A DNA stretch of 64,000 nucleotides from Rhizobiales bacterium Y(2018). GTDB lineage: Bacteria; Pseudomonadota; Alphaproteobacteria; Rhizobiales; Aestuariivirgaceae. Positions 52,674-61,039 of the stretch are shown one piece after another. Made by a program: the position numbers and the translations under genes. Position 1 is the stretch's first letter; each line of letters opens with the position of its first letter. The DNA lies in contig SCPD01000020.1 in the NCBI GenBank assembly GCA_005502925.1, forward strand, positions 52,472 to 116,471. The letters are read 5' to 3'. A model generated the notes under the pieces. It had not been told where the DNA came from. It was given only the letters and a program-made list of their open reading frames with translations, and did no database searches.

Positions 52674-54275
52674 TCACCCTCTCCCGCTCGCCGTAACCCA
52701 ATCGAGATCGAAGCGGGCGAGATATTTGCGCAGGCGGTCGGCATCGTTGCCGCTGGTCTTGGTGGCGCGGGATGCGGCGAAGAGCCGGCGGCCCGCGGCG
52801 CTGAGTGACGCACTGTCCCTGCAGACCGCGATCACTTGCGCGAGCTGCGCCTGGTCGAAGAGGTCGATGCGGGCAAGACGCTCTTCGGAGAAAATCTCGT
52901 TCAATATGTCGCTGAGCTGGCCGCGCCGGTTGCCGGACCACAGGGCTTGCAGCCGTCCGATCTCTTCCGTGACGGTCGCTTCGTCGATGCGGCCCTTGGG
53001 CGCCAGCGTCACCATGCGGGTGATCGAGGCGGAGAGATCGCGGAAATTGGCGCTCCATTCCGCCGCGGGCGAGGTGGCGAAAGCGACGAAGCGGGCGCGA
53101 GCCTCCTTGTTGAAGGTGATCTTGGCCCCGTCATCGCGCGCATGGCGCTCGAGCTCGAAATCGATATTGGGCTCGATATCCTCCGTCCGCTCCTTCAGCG
53201 CCGGCAGCATGAAGGTCCACAGATTGAGGCGCGCCAGCAGATCCTCGCGGAACCGCCCCTGGCGCACCGCCTCATTGAGATCGCGATTGGTGCCGGCAAT
53301 GAGCTGGAAGTCGCTCGCCGTTTCCTTGTCGGCACCGACGGGCAGGAAACGCTTCTCCTCGATGGCGCGCAGGATCATCGCCTGCTCGTCGAGGCCGAGC
53401 TCGCCGATCTCGTCGAGAAACAGCAAGCCACCATCGGCCGATTTGAGGAGGCCGGGACGTGCCGATTGCGCGCCGGTGAAGGCGCCCTTCACATGACCGA
53501 AGAGCGAGGACATCGCGGTGTCGCCGCGCAAGGTGGCGCAATTGACATCGACGAACGGCCCTTCGATCTGATGGCGGCTCTTCTTCAGCTCATGGATGCG
53601 CCGCGCCAGCTGTGATTTGCCGGCGCCCGTCGGTCCCATCAGCAGGAACGGCGCCTTGGAATTGATGGCGACCTGCTCGATGCGGTCGATCAGCTTGTTG
53701 AAGGCCGGGTTGCGCGTCGCGATGCCGGATTTGAGGAAGGAGGCGGCGTCGCACTGCTCGGCCCGGAAGCGGGTCGCGATGCGATCATACCGCGACAGAT
53801 CGAGATCGATGATGCGCATCGGGCTCGTGACATCGCCGCGCGCTTTGCGGGGCGGCGAGAGCTGCATGAGCTTCGCCGGTACATGGCGGGTTTCGGCGAG
53901 CAGGAACCAGCAGATCTGCGCCACATGCGTACCGGTGGTGATGTTGATGAAATAGTCTTCATTCTCGGTGTCGAAGCTCTTGCCGCGGGCGAAATCATGC
54001 AGCGCGCCATAGACCTCCTCGAAATCCCACGGGTCTTTCAGGTTGATGATGACCGGCGCGACCTGGGTCTCGGGCGAAACCTGGGCGATATCACGCGTGA
54101 GTCTTCCCGTCAGGCCGGCCGCATGATGGTCATGGATGAGTTCCAGCCGGTCGACGATGAAGTCCTCCTGCTGGCACACCGCGATGGTCGGCCGCCAGCG
54201 CTCCCACCGGCTCTCCCATTTGCCGGTGTCGAGCGTGGTGCCGACGAAGCCGATGACGACATTCCTTTTGGCCAT
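52674..54275 (-). CDS. rtcR: RtcR, CARF-domain sigma-54-dependent activator
   Basis: A 533-residue enhancer-binding protein. The N-terminal CARF-like sensor (about 1-185) contains VVIGFVGTTLDTG and NITTGTHVAQICWFLLAE. The AAA+ domain has Walker A GPTGAGKS (214-221), the sigma-54 contact loop GAFTGA (264-269) and Walker B LLFLDEIGE; a C-terminal helix-turn-helix follows. RtcR senses a cyclic-phosphate-ended RNA or nucleotide and activates the rtc operon. It is divergent from rsr-kptA-rtcB-rtcA, which begins with a strong sigma-54 promoter, so this control is nearly certain here. Confidence 0.93.
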   Translation of the reverse strand: MAKRNVVIGFVGTTLDTGKWESRWERWRPTIAVCQQEDFIVDRLELIHDHHAAGLTGRLTRDIAQVSPETQVAPVIINLKDPWDFEEVYGALHDFARGKSFDTENEDYFINITTGTHVAQICWFLLAETRHVPAKLMQLSPPRKARGDVTSPMRIIDLDLSRYDRIATRFRAEQCDAASFLKSGIATRNPAFNKLIDRIEQVAINSKAPFLLMGPTGAGKSQLARRIHELKKSRHQIEGPFVDVNCATLRGDTAMSSLFGHVKGAFTGAQSARPGLLKSADGGLLFLDEIGELGLDEQAMILRAIEEKRFLPVGADKETASDFQLIAGTNRDLNEAVRQGRFREDLLARLNLWTFMLPALKERTEDIEPNIDFELERHARDDGAKITFNKEARARFVAFATSPAAEWSANFRDLSASITRMVTLAPKGRIDEATVTEEIGRLQALWSGNRRGQLSDILNEIFSEERLARIDLFDQAQLAQVIAVCRDSASLSAAGRRLFAASRATKTSGNDADRLRKYLARFDLDWVTASGRG

Positions 54276-54304
54276 ATGCCTTTATACAAAAAGATAAATT
54301 CTTA

Positions 54305-54319
54305 TCCAATAATATTGGA
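54305..54319. promoter_or_regulatory. TCCAAT-AAT-ATTGGA palindrome, possible RtcR site
   Basis: Exact six-base arms with an AAT centre, in the AT-rich gap between rtcR and rsr, about 95 bases upstream of the -24 element. That distance suits an upstream activating sequence of a sigma-54 activator. The binding protein is inferred. Confidence 0.4.
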
Positions 54320-54413
54320 ATTCAGAGAGGCCGTTCATCCAAATTCGGAGTCAGAAAAATAAATAAACAGCTATATCAGTAAGATACTAAAAATATCGTG
54401 CTGCCAGAACCGG

Positions 54414-54431
54414 TTGGCACGCGTGCTGCAA
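54414..54431 (+). promoter_or_regulatory. Sigma-54 promoter of the rsr-rtc operon
   Basis: TTGGCACGCGTGCTGCA matches the sigma-54 consensus: GG at 54416-54417 and GC at 54428-54429 with exactly ten bases between. The predicted start is near 54441, about 24 bases before the rsr ATG. It faces away from rtcR, the expected activator. Confidence 0.88.
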
Positions 54432-54435
54432 TAGA

Positions 54436-54463
54436 GGTCTTCGTCAACAGAAGGACGAAGACC
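54436..54463 (+). other. 10-bp inverted repeat around the rsr ribosome-binding site
   Basis: GGTCTTCGTC and GACGAAGACC are exact reverse complements, with an eight-base loop AACAGAAG just before the ATG at 54465. AGAAGGA in the loop and right arm is the likely Shine-Dalgarno. As the predicted transcription start lies inside the left arm, the RNA hairpin would be shortened. Confidence 0.5.
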
Positions 54464-54464
54464 A

Positions 54465-56024
54465 ATGGCAAACAAATCCGTGTTTGCATCGACGATCGGA
54501 AAGCTGCTTCCGCGTGCGAATGCCTGGAACCGTGAGAAAGCCCCGGCCTATGGCTTGGAGCCGCGCGCCGCGCTGGCGCAACTGGCCGCCACCGGGACCT
54601 TCAATCGGACCTTCTACGCTGAGCCGCGGGAGCAGCTTGCCGAGATCGTGAAGCTGGCCCGTTTCGTTGATGCCGCCTTCATCGCCAAGACGGCGATCTA
54701 TGCGCGCGAAAAGGGGCATATGAAGGACATGCCGGCGGTGCTGCTGGCCATCCTCGCCACGCTCGATACGGGGGATTTCGCCAAGGCGTTTCCGCGTGTC
54801 GTGGTGAACGGTCGGATGCTGCGCAACTTCGCGCAGGTCATCCGCTCGGGCGCGGTCGGCCGCAAGTCCTTCGGTTCGCGGCCCAAGCGGCTGATCCTCG
54901 CCTGGCTGGCTCAGGCCTCGGATGAAGAGATATTGCGGGCGAGCATCGGCAACGATCCCTCGCTTGCCGATATCATCCGCATGGCGCATCCGAAGCCGCA
55001 GTCGAAGACACGCGAAGCGCTCTATGGTTATGTGGTCGGTCGTCCCTATGACGTCGCCCAATTGCCGCAGATCGTGAAGGACCTGGAAGCCTTCAAACGC
55101 GATCCGACGCTGCCGGTGCCCGACGTGCCGTTCCAGCTGCTGACCGCACTTGCGCTGACGCAGAAGCAGTGGGCGGCGATTGCCGAAACGGCCTCCTGGC
55201 AGACTTTGCGCCAGGGCCTCAATACCTTTGCGCGCCACGGCGTGTTTGGTATTGCCGGCATGTCGGAGCGTGTTGCCGAGCGGCTTGCCGATCCCTACGC
55301 GATCGCCCGCGCCAAGGTCTTCCCCTACCAGCTGATGGCGGCCTATGCCGCCTCGGCCGGGGAAGTGCCGAAGGTCGTGCGCAACGCGTTGCAGGAGGCG
55401 ATGGAAATCGCCATCGGCAATGTGCCGAAGCTCGACCAGCGTATCGTCGTGTGCCCGGACGTTTCGGGCTCGATGGCATCGCCGGTGACGGGTTACCGCA
55501 AAGGTGCTTCGAGCGTGGTGCGCTGCATCGATGTCGCGGCCCTGGTGGCCGCGTCGTTCCTGCGCCGCAACCGCGAGGTCGAGGTGCTGCCCTTCGAGCA
55601 GGATGTAGTCGATATCGACCTCAACCCGCACGACACGGTGCTGACCAATGCGCAGAAGCTGGCCAGCATCGGCGGTGGCGGAACCAACTGCTCGGCGCCG
55701 CTCGAGCGGTTGGCGCGCCGCAAGGCGAAGGTCGACCTCGTCGTCTTCGTTTCCGATAACGAATCCTGGGTGGATGCCGCCAAGGGTGGTTACGCGGGAA
55801 CGGCGACGATGCGGGCCTGGTCGAAGGTCAAGCGGGTGAACCCTGGGGCGAAGCTCGTCTGCGTCGACATCCAGCCCTACACGACGACGCAGGCCGTGGA
55901 GCGTGCGGATATTCTGAATGTCGGAGGTTTCTCCGACGCGGTCTTCGAGATGATCCAGGCTTTTGCCGAGAACGGCTTGAGCGCGGATCATTGGATCGGC
56001 GAGATCGAGAAGATCAAGCTGTAA
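54465..56024 (+). CDS. rsr: Ro60-like TROVE domain protein (Rsr)
   Basis: A 519-residue bacterial Ro60 orthologue. The N-terminal TROVE HEAT-repeat ring (about 1-325) has YAREKGHMKDMPAVLLAILA and NGRMLRNFAQVIRSG. The C-terminal von Willebrand A domain starts around 328, with the MIDAS motif PDVSGSM (Asp332, Ser334, Ser336), GGGTNCSAPL and FVSDNESW. Ro60 binds Y RNAs and the ends of misfolded structured RNAs, and in Deinococcus works with polynucleotide phosphorylase. It is first in an operon with Y RNA candidates, kptA, rtcB and rtcA, behind a sigma-54 promoter. Confidence 0.95.
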   Translation: MANKSVFASTIGKLLPRANAWNREKAPAYGLEPRAALAQLAATGTFNRTFYAEPREQLAEIVKLARFVDAAFIAKTAIYAREKGHMKDMPAVLLAILATLDTGDFAKAFPRVVVNGRMLRNFAQVIRSGAVGRKSFGSRPKRLILAWLAQASDEEILRASIGNDPSLADIIRMAHPKPQSKTREALYGYVVGRPYDVAQLPQIVKDLEAFKRDPTLPVPDVPFQLLTALALTQKQWAAIAETASWQTLRQGLNTFARHGVFGIAGMSERVAERLADPYAIARAKVFPYQLMAAYAASAGEVPKVVRNALQEAMEIAIGNVPKLDQRIVVCPDVSGSMASPVTGYRKGASSVVRCIDVAALVAASFLRRNREVEVLPFEQDVVDIDLNPHDTVLTNAQKLASIGGGGTNCSAPLERLARRKAKVDLVVFVSDNESWVDAAKGGYAGTATMRAWSKVKRVNPGAKLVCVDIQPYTTTQAVERADILNVGGFSDAVFEMIQAFAENGLSADHWIGEIEKIKL

Positions 56025-56030
56025 CAATAA

Positions 56031-56059
56031 CGGACTTCGGGGCGTCGCCCCGGAGTCCG
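56031..56059 (+). other. Strong hairpin after rsr
   Basis: CGGACTTCGGGGC pairs with GCCCCGGAGTCCG to give a 13-bp stem (one G-U) with a three-base loop, seven bases after the rsr stop. No T run follows. It may block exonucleases at the mRNA 3' end or separate the mRNA from the Y RNAs during processing. Confidence 0.6.
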
Positions 56060-56064
56060 CCGGA

Positions 56065-56137
56065 TTGGTGAATGCGGACAGGACTACAGTGGCATCTGCA
56101 ACTGGCCGGAAGGCCGTCTTGTCCGATCTTGTCACCG
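56065..56137 (+). ncRNA. Candidate Y RNA 1 (short)
   Basis: An outer stem GGTGA/TCACC (56067-56071 with 56132-56136) and an inner 10-bp stem CGGACAGGAC/GTCTTGTCCG (56075-56084 with 56116-56125, one G-U) are separated by an internal loop (ATG opposite ATCTTG), as in the Ro-binding region of Y RNAs. The 5' strand includes GAATGC, seven bases, ACTACAG, shared with the two other candidates. The top has the hairpin GGCC-GGAA-GGCC and no tRNA-like part. It lies just after rsr, the usual home of bacterial Y RNAs. Confidence 0.7.
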
Positions 56138-56285
56138 CCAGCGGGCGAATGCCTGCGGGACTACAGCACCAGGTAGAGTAGAGCGCCTGTCTGTCATGGA
56201 CAGGAGGTCGGAGGCGCAATCCTCCCGCCGGCGCAAGCCGGTCGTAGCTCAGGAAACGTCTCGCAAATTTCGTCGCCTGCCGGTC
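56137..56285 (+). ncRNA. yrlA: Candidate Y RNA 2, with a tRNA-like domain joined at the D loop
   Basis: Outer stem GCGGGCGA/TCGCCTGC (56141-56148 with 56273-56280) and inner stem TGCGGGAC/GTCTCGCA (56154-56161 with 56258-56265), each with one G-U. Between them the order is: D-stem strand GAGC (56181-56184); an anticodon-arm-like hairpin CCTGTC...GACAGG; a T-arm-like GGAGG-CGCAAT-CCTCC; an acceptor-like hairpin GCCGGC-GCAA-GCCGGT; then GTA and the D-stem strand GCTC (56247-56250). This is a tRNA read in circular order with the ends in the D loop and the acceptor closed by a GNRA tetraloop. The T loop is one base short and lacks TTC. A T run follows at 56291. Confidence 0.7.
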
Positions 56286-56293
56286 CCTAGTTT

Positions 56294-56438
56294 TTCCCCT
56301 CTCCCGTTGCGCAGCAATGGGAGAGGGTGGCCGAAGGCCGGGTGAGGGCTCTTGGTTGAAGAGCCTCAGTGGTTCAGAAGAGCCCTCATCCGCCCTGTCC
56401 GGCACCTTCTCCCATCCTGCGGACGGGAGAAGGGGAAA
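56294..56438. repeat. Long inverted-repeat intergenic element, copy 2
   Basis: Starts TTCCCCTCTCCCGTTGC and ends with GACGGGAGAAGGGGAAA; the inner arms are GGTGAGGGCTCTT and AAGAGCCCTCATCC. Same family as 36234-36389 and 59521-59666. Here it separates Y RNA candidates 2 and 3, so it lies within the RNA repair operon. Confidence 0.8.
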
Positions 56439-56469
56439 CCAATGATGAATATATGATTGAAAGGAAAAG

Positions 56470-56606
56470 ACCCTTACGAATGCCGATGGAACTACAGATC
56501 TTTAATCTCCTGGTCGCGGGTTCGAGTCCCGCCAGGTCCACCATCTATGGACCTGTAGCTCAGATGGACAGAGCAGGTTGTTTCATCATCTCCTTGTCGT
56601 AAGGGC
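56470..56606 (+). ncRNA. yrlA: Candidate Y RNA 3 (YrlA-like), with a permuted tRNA that keeps ACCA
   Basis: Outer stem CCCTTACGA/TCGTAAGGG (56471-56479 with 56597-56605) and inner stem GATGGAAC/GTTTCATC (56485-56492 with 56580-56587, one G-U), with internal loops ATGCC and ATCTCCTTG. Between them comes a tRNA in permuted order: variable loop TGGTC, T arm GCGGG-TTCGAGT-CCCGC (56516-56532), acceptor 3' strand CAGGTCC (56533-56539), ACCA, TCTAT, acceptor 5' strand GGACCTG (56549-56555), TA, then D arm GCTC-AGATGGACA-GAGC (56558-56574). All usual tertiary-contact bases are present. The Y stem replaces the anticodon arm, as in known YrlA RNAs, but the intact ACCA inside the acceptor loop is unusual. 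Confidence 0.85.
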
Positions 56607-56634
56607 CTTCTCTGATTGAGTGAAGAAAAAGAAC

Positions 56635-57180
56635 ATGGAAAAGAACATCACGAGGCTCAGCAAATTCCTGAGCTATGTCCTGCGCCACGCGCCCGAGGAA
56701 ATCGGCCTCGTGCTGGGCGAGGGCGGCTGGGTCGCGACGGATGATCTCATCGCCAAAGCGCGCGCCCATGGCCAGGATCTGACGCCGGATATCCTGCGCG
56801 AGATCGTCGCGACGAATGACAAGAAGCGCTTCACGCTATCTCCTGACGGGATGCGGATCCGGGCGGCGCAAGGTCATTCGGTGGCGGTCGATCTCGAGCT
56901 TGCGCCCGCAGCCCCGCCTGCCGTGCTGTATCACGGCACGGCGGCCGCGGTGCTGGACAAGATCCTGGCCGAGGGTCTGAAGCCGCAGGCGCGCCGGCAT
57001 GTGCATCTCTCCGCCGACCGGGAGACGGCGCGCAAGGTCGGCATGCGGCATGGCAAGCCGGTCATCCTCGTGGTCGCCGCTGCGTGCATGCGGGAAGACG
57101 GCGTGACATTCTATCAAGCCGACAATGGCGTTTGGCTGACCGAGGCCGTGGCGCCGCATTATTTGACTGTGAAGGACTGA
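56635..57180 (+). CDS. kptA: RNA 2'-phosphotransferase (KptA/Tpt1 family)
   Basis: A 181-residue enzyme that moves the 2'-phosphate at an RNA junction to NAD+, giving ADP-ribose 1'',2''-cyclic phosphate. The catalytic Arg-His-Arg-Arg set is visible as R17 and H18 in SYVLRHAPEEIGL, R65 in KKRFTL and R120 in QARRHVHLS; YHGT and the LSAD segment bind NAD. The start MEKNITRLSKFLS fits the family; a GTG at 56620 is also in frame. It lies between the Y RNAs and rtcB, five bases before the ligase gene. Confidence 0.92.
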   Translation: MEKNITRLSKFLSYVLRHAPEEIGLVLGEGGWVATDDLIAKARAHGQDLTPDILREIVATNDKKRFTLSPDGMRIRAAQGHSVAVDLELAPAAPPAVLYHGTAAAVLDKILAEGLKPQARRHVHLSADRETARKVGMRHGKPVILVVAAACMREDGVTFYQADNGVWLTEAVAPHYLTVKD

Positions 57181-57185
57181 CGACG

Positions 57186-58421
<1,236 letters not shown>

Positions 58422-58427
58422 CCTTTA

Positions 58428-58464
58428 CCTCACGCTGAGGTGCCCGGCGCAGCCGGGCCTCGAA
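58428..58464. repeat. Short palindromic repeat (REP-like) between rtcB and rtcA
   Basis: CCTCACGCTGAGG followed by GCCCGGC-GCA-GCCGGGC and CTCGAAG. The second part is a perfect seven-base stem. It is of the short REP-like type I recall as common between genes in Hyphomicrobiales. Only copy seen in the window. Confidence 0.6.
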
Positions 58465-58492
58465 GCGTCCCTCAGAACTAAAGGACAAGACT

Positions 58493-59509
58493 ATGCTGAC
58501 CATCGACGGGGCTGAGGGCGAGGGCGGAGGACAGATCCTCCGCTCCGCTCTCACCCTTTCGATGCTGACGGGAAAACCCTTCCGCATTGAAAATATCCGT
58601 GCCGGGCGTTCGAAGCCCGGTCTGCTGCGCCAGCATCTGGCGGCGGTACGCGCCGCCGCGCAGATCTGCGGCGGTGACGTGAAAGGCGCCGAGCTCGGCG
58701 CGACGGCGCTCGATTTCGTGCCGGGCGCCATCACGCCAGGCGACTATCATTTCACCATCGGCTCGGCCGGCGCCGCCTGCCTCGTCTTCCAGACCATCTT
58801 CCTGCCGCTGGCACGTCAGGTGGCGCCGTCGCGCGTGGTCATCGAAGGCGGCACGCATAATATCTCGGCGCCGTCCTTCGAATATCTCGACCGTGTCTTT
58901 CTGCCGGCGGTTCAGCCGACGGGTTTCGAAGCGCGCCTCACTCTGTGCCGGCATGGCTTCCATCCGGCGGGCGGCGGCAAGCTCGAAGCGCTGATCGGCC
59001 CGGTGCGTCCCGCCGCCAAGATCACGCTGGAGGATCGCGGCGGCCTGCTATCGCGGCGGGGCGAGGCTGTTTTCGCCAATCTCGCCGTCGACATTGCCCG
59101 CCGCGAGGCCGTCAAGCTCACGCGGCTTCTGGCGCTGAGCGAGGACGAGGTGAAGATCCGCGAGGTCGAGTCCTCAGGCCCCGGCAACATCCTGTGGATC
59201 GAGATCCGCCATGAGCGCGCCGTCGATATCTTCAGCGCCCATGGCGCCTTCGGCGTGACGTCGGAAGAGGTCGCGGTCAAGGTGGCGCGTCAGGTCGAGA
59301 AATATCTGGCGAGCGAGGCGGCCGTCGGCCCCCATCTCGCCGACCAGCTGCTGATGCCCCTGGCGCTCACCCGCGGCGGACGCTTCACGACCTTGCGGCC
59401 AACGCCGCATACGCGCAGCAACATGTCGGTCATCGAGCGGTTCCTGCCCGTCGAGATCACCATCGCGGATACAAGCCAGGGAGATCGGCTGATCGAGGTG
59501 GTGGTGTAG
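58493..59509 (+). CDS. rtcA: RNA 3'-terminal phosphate cyclase RtcA
   Basis: A 338-residue enzyme that converts RNA 3'-phosphate (or 2'-phosphate) ends to 2',3'-cyclic phosphates with ATP. It starts MLTIDGAEGEGGGQILRSAL, has RAGRSKPGLLRQHLAAVRAA and VIEGGTHNISAPSFEYLD, and the adenylylated His is His306 in TPHTRSNMSV, matching E. coli His309. Preceded by a short repeat and AAAGGAC. Last gene of the operon; it makes substrates for RtcB. Confidence 0.95.
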   Translation: MLTIDGAEGEGGGQILRSALTLSMLTGKPFRIENIRAGRSKPGLLRQHLAAVRAAAQICGGDVKGAELGATALDFVPGAITPGDYHFTIGSAGAACLVFQTIFLPLARQVAPSRVVIEGGTHNISAPSFEYLDRVFLPAVQPTGFEARLTLCRHGFHPAGGGKLEALIGPVRPAAKITLEDRGGLLSRRGEAVFANLAVDIARREAVKLTRLLALSEDEVKIREVESSGPGNILWIEIRHERAVDIFSAHGAFGVTSEEVAVKVARQVEKYLASEAAVGPHLADQLLMPLALTRGGRFTTLRPTPHTRSNMSVIERFLPVEITIADTSQGDRLIEVVV

Positions 59510-59520
59510 CTATCCGAGAT

Positions 59521-59666
59521 TTCCCCCTCTCCCGTCCGAAGGATGGGAGAGGGTGGCCGAAGGCCGGGTGAGGGCTCTTCGTTCGACGAGCGCGTCACTA
59601 TCCAAGAGCCCTCATCCGCCCTGTCGGGCACCTTCTCCCATTGCTCCGCAACGGGAGAAGGGGAAA
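59521..59666. repeat. Long inverted-repeat intergenic element, copy 3
   Basis: Begins TTCCCCCTCTCCCGTCCG and ends AACGGGAGAAGGGGAAAA, with inner arms GGTGAGGGCTCTT and AAGAGCCCTCATCC. Closest to copy 2 (56294-56438). It lies just after rtcA; together, copies 2 and 3 flank the Y RNA 3-kptA-rtcB-rtcA segment in the same orientation. Confidence 0.8.
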
Positions 59667-59711
59667 AATACGAATGACGATTACCCCCTTGCATCCCCGC
59701 GCACAGACATT

Positions 59712-59749
59712 GGAAATTGCGAAGCTTGCGGGAAATTGCGAAGCTTGCG
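59712..59749. repeat. Exact 19-bp tandem duplication
   Basis: GGAAATTGCGAAGCTTGCG occurs twice head to tail (59712-59730 and 59731-59749). It lies in a gene-free stretch of 355 bases between rtcA and the enolase-superfamily gene, otherwise filled by the long inverted repeat and by short repeats of CCTGTAGAT and CCGCTGTTC type. Confidence 0.85.
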
Positions 59750-59820
59750 GCCACGGAGAAATCCGCTGTTCCGCGGCCTTCCGCGAAATCCCTGTAGATC
59801 CCTGCAGATCCGCTGCTAAT

Positions 59821-59863
59821 CCCCTGTAGATTCCGCTGTTCTTTTACAGGGGAAGAACAGCGG
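59821..59863. other. Two crossing perfect stems (pseudoknot-like), 3' of a minus-strand gene
   Basis: CCCCTGTA (59821-59828) pairs with TACAGGGG (59845-59852), and CCGCTGTTCTT (59833-59843) pairs with AAGAACAGCGG (59853-59863). The two stems interleave, so they could form an H-type pseudoknot or two exclusive hairpins. It ends two bases from the stop of the gene at 59865, so it may mark the 3' end of that message. Confidence 0.5.
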
Positions 59864-59864
59864 A

Positions 59865-60968
59865 TCAGCCGAGTTCGCTGACCTTGTGCTGGGCGCGGTC
59901 GAGCCATTGCGGATTGACCTCGACACCCCAGCCGGGCCGGTCGGAGATTTCGACATGGCCGTCGACGACCTCATACGGGTCCTCGACGAAGAGCCCGTCC
60001 TGCCACGGGTAATAATCGAGGCCTTCGATCGACAGCTCGAGATATTTGCCGGGAATATCGATCGCGGCGAGGAGATGCATCGTGCACAAGGTGACGAGCG
60101 AGAGATTGGCGCTGTGCGGCGTGCAGGGCAGTCCCGCTTGTGAGCCCATCCGCGCGACATGCAGCGTGCGCAGCATGCCGCCCAGATACATGACATCGGG
60201 CTGGATGATGTCGACCGCACCCATCTCGATCATCCGTTCCCAGGCGGTGAACTCGCAATCCTGCTCACCGCCGGTGACATCGAGGCTGAGCGCATCGCGC
60301 ACCTCTTTCGTCTGGGCGAATTCCCAATAGGGGCAGGGCTCCTCGAAATGGCCGATGCCTTCATCTTCGAGAAGGCGTCCGACCTCGATGGCGCGTTTCG
60401 GCGAATAGCCGGAATTGCCGTCGACCAGCTTGTCGATGCCGTCGCCCAAAGCGCGTGAGACGAGCGGCACGATCTTCTCGGTGCGGCCCGGCCATTCATC
60501 GACATCGCGTCCGCATTCCGCACCCACGCGCCATTTGAAGGCAGTGAAGCCTTTTTCGTCGCGCAGTTTGAGGAAACGCCGCGCCTCGTCCTCCGGCGTG
60601 ATGTCGCGTTTCATCGAGGAGGCATAGGCCCGGATCTTTTTCGGCTTGCCGCCGAGGAGCGACACGACCGGCTTGCCTTCGAGCTTGCCGCGCAAATCGA
60701 GCAGCGCCGTGTCGAGTCCGGACGTGGCGCGCCGCAAATAGGAGCCTGGAAATTTATGCTCCTTTTCATTGATGCGCTCGAGCGTCGGGCCGAAGTCGAT
60801 GGCGTCGGTGCCGAGCGCGTGGCGCGCCACCTGGCGGTGGAAGATCTCGGCGGTGATGTCGGCATTATAGGTCGAGAGCTGGCCCCAGCCCTGATCGCCG
60901 GTATCGGCGGTCACGCGGGCGAAGCCGACGAACTCATTGGCGAATGTCTCGAGTTTTCTGATGATCAT
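59865..60968 (-). CDS. Enolase-superfamily (mandelate racemase-like) protein
   Basis: A 367-residue member of the enolase superfamily. It shows TAFKWRVGAECGRD (KxR), metal ligands in KLVDGNSGYSP (Asp), IGHFEEPCPYWE (Glu) and VTGGEQDCEF (Glu), then VDIIQPDVMYLGGM and the probable acid/base His in PCTPHSANLSLV. All three metal ligands are intact, unlike the paralogue at 32994. It most likely dehydrates or cycloisomerises a sugar acid. Single gene, divergent from the GMC oxidoreductase at 61040 with about 70 bases between. Confidence 0.85.
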   Translation of the reverse strand: MIIRKLETFANEFVGFARVTADTGDQGWGQLSTYNADITAEIFHRQVARHALGTDAIDFGPTLERINEKEHKFPGSYLRRATSGLDTALLDLRGKLEGKPVVSLLGGKPKKIRAYASSMKRDITPEDEARRFLKLRDEKGFTAFKWRVGAECGRDVDEWPGRTEKIVPLVSRALGDGIDKLVDGNSGYSPKRAIEVGRLLEDEGIGHFEEPCPYWEFAQTKEVRDALSLDVTGGEQDCEFTAWERMIEMGAVDIIQPDVMYLGGMLRTLHVARMGSQAGLPCTPHSANLSLVTLCTMHLLAAIDIPGKYLELSIEGLDYYPWQDGLFVEDPYEVVDGHVEISDRPGWGVEVNPQWLDRAQHKVSELG

Positions 60969-61039
60969 GCCGTTGCACTTCCCTGAGGCCCGATCTTGGC
61001 ATAGGCTCCTGTCATCTAAAACTCAAATCCATCAGCATC

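Noticed and set aside
52674..54275. A CRISPR-linked CARF protein
   Set aside because: The sigma-54 AAA+ domain with GAFTGA and the neighbouring rtc genes identify RtcR.
56511..56574. An ordinary tRNA gene
   Set aside because: T arm and acceptor 3' strand with ACCA come before the acceptor 5' strand and D arm, and the anticodon arm is replaced by a long stem. The order and the flanking stems fit a Y RNA, not a normal tRNA.
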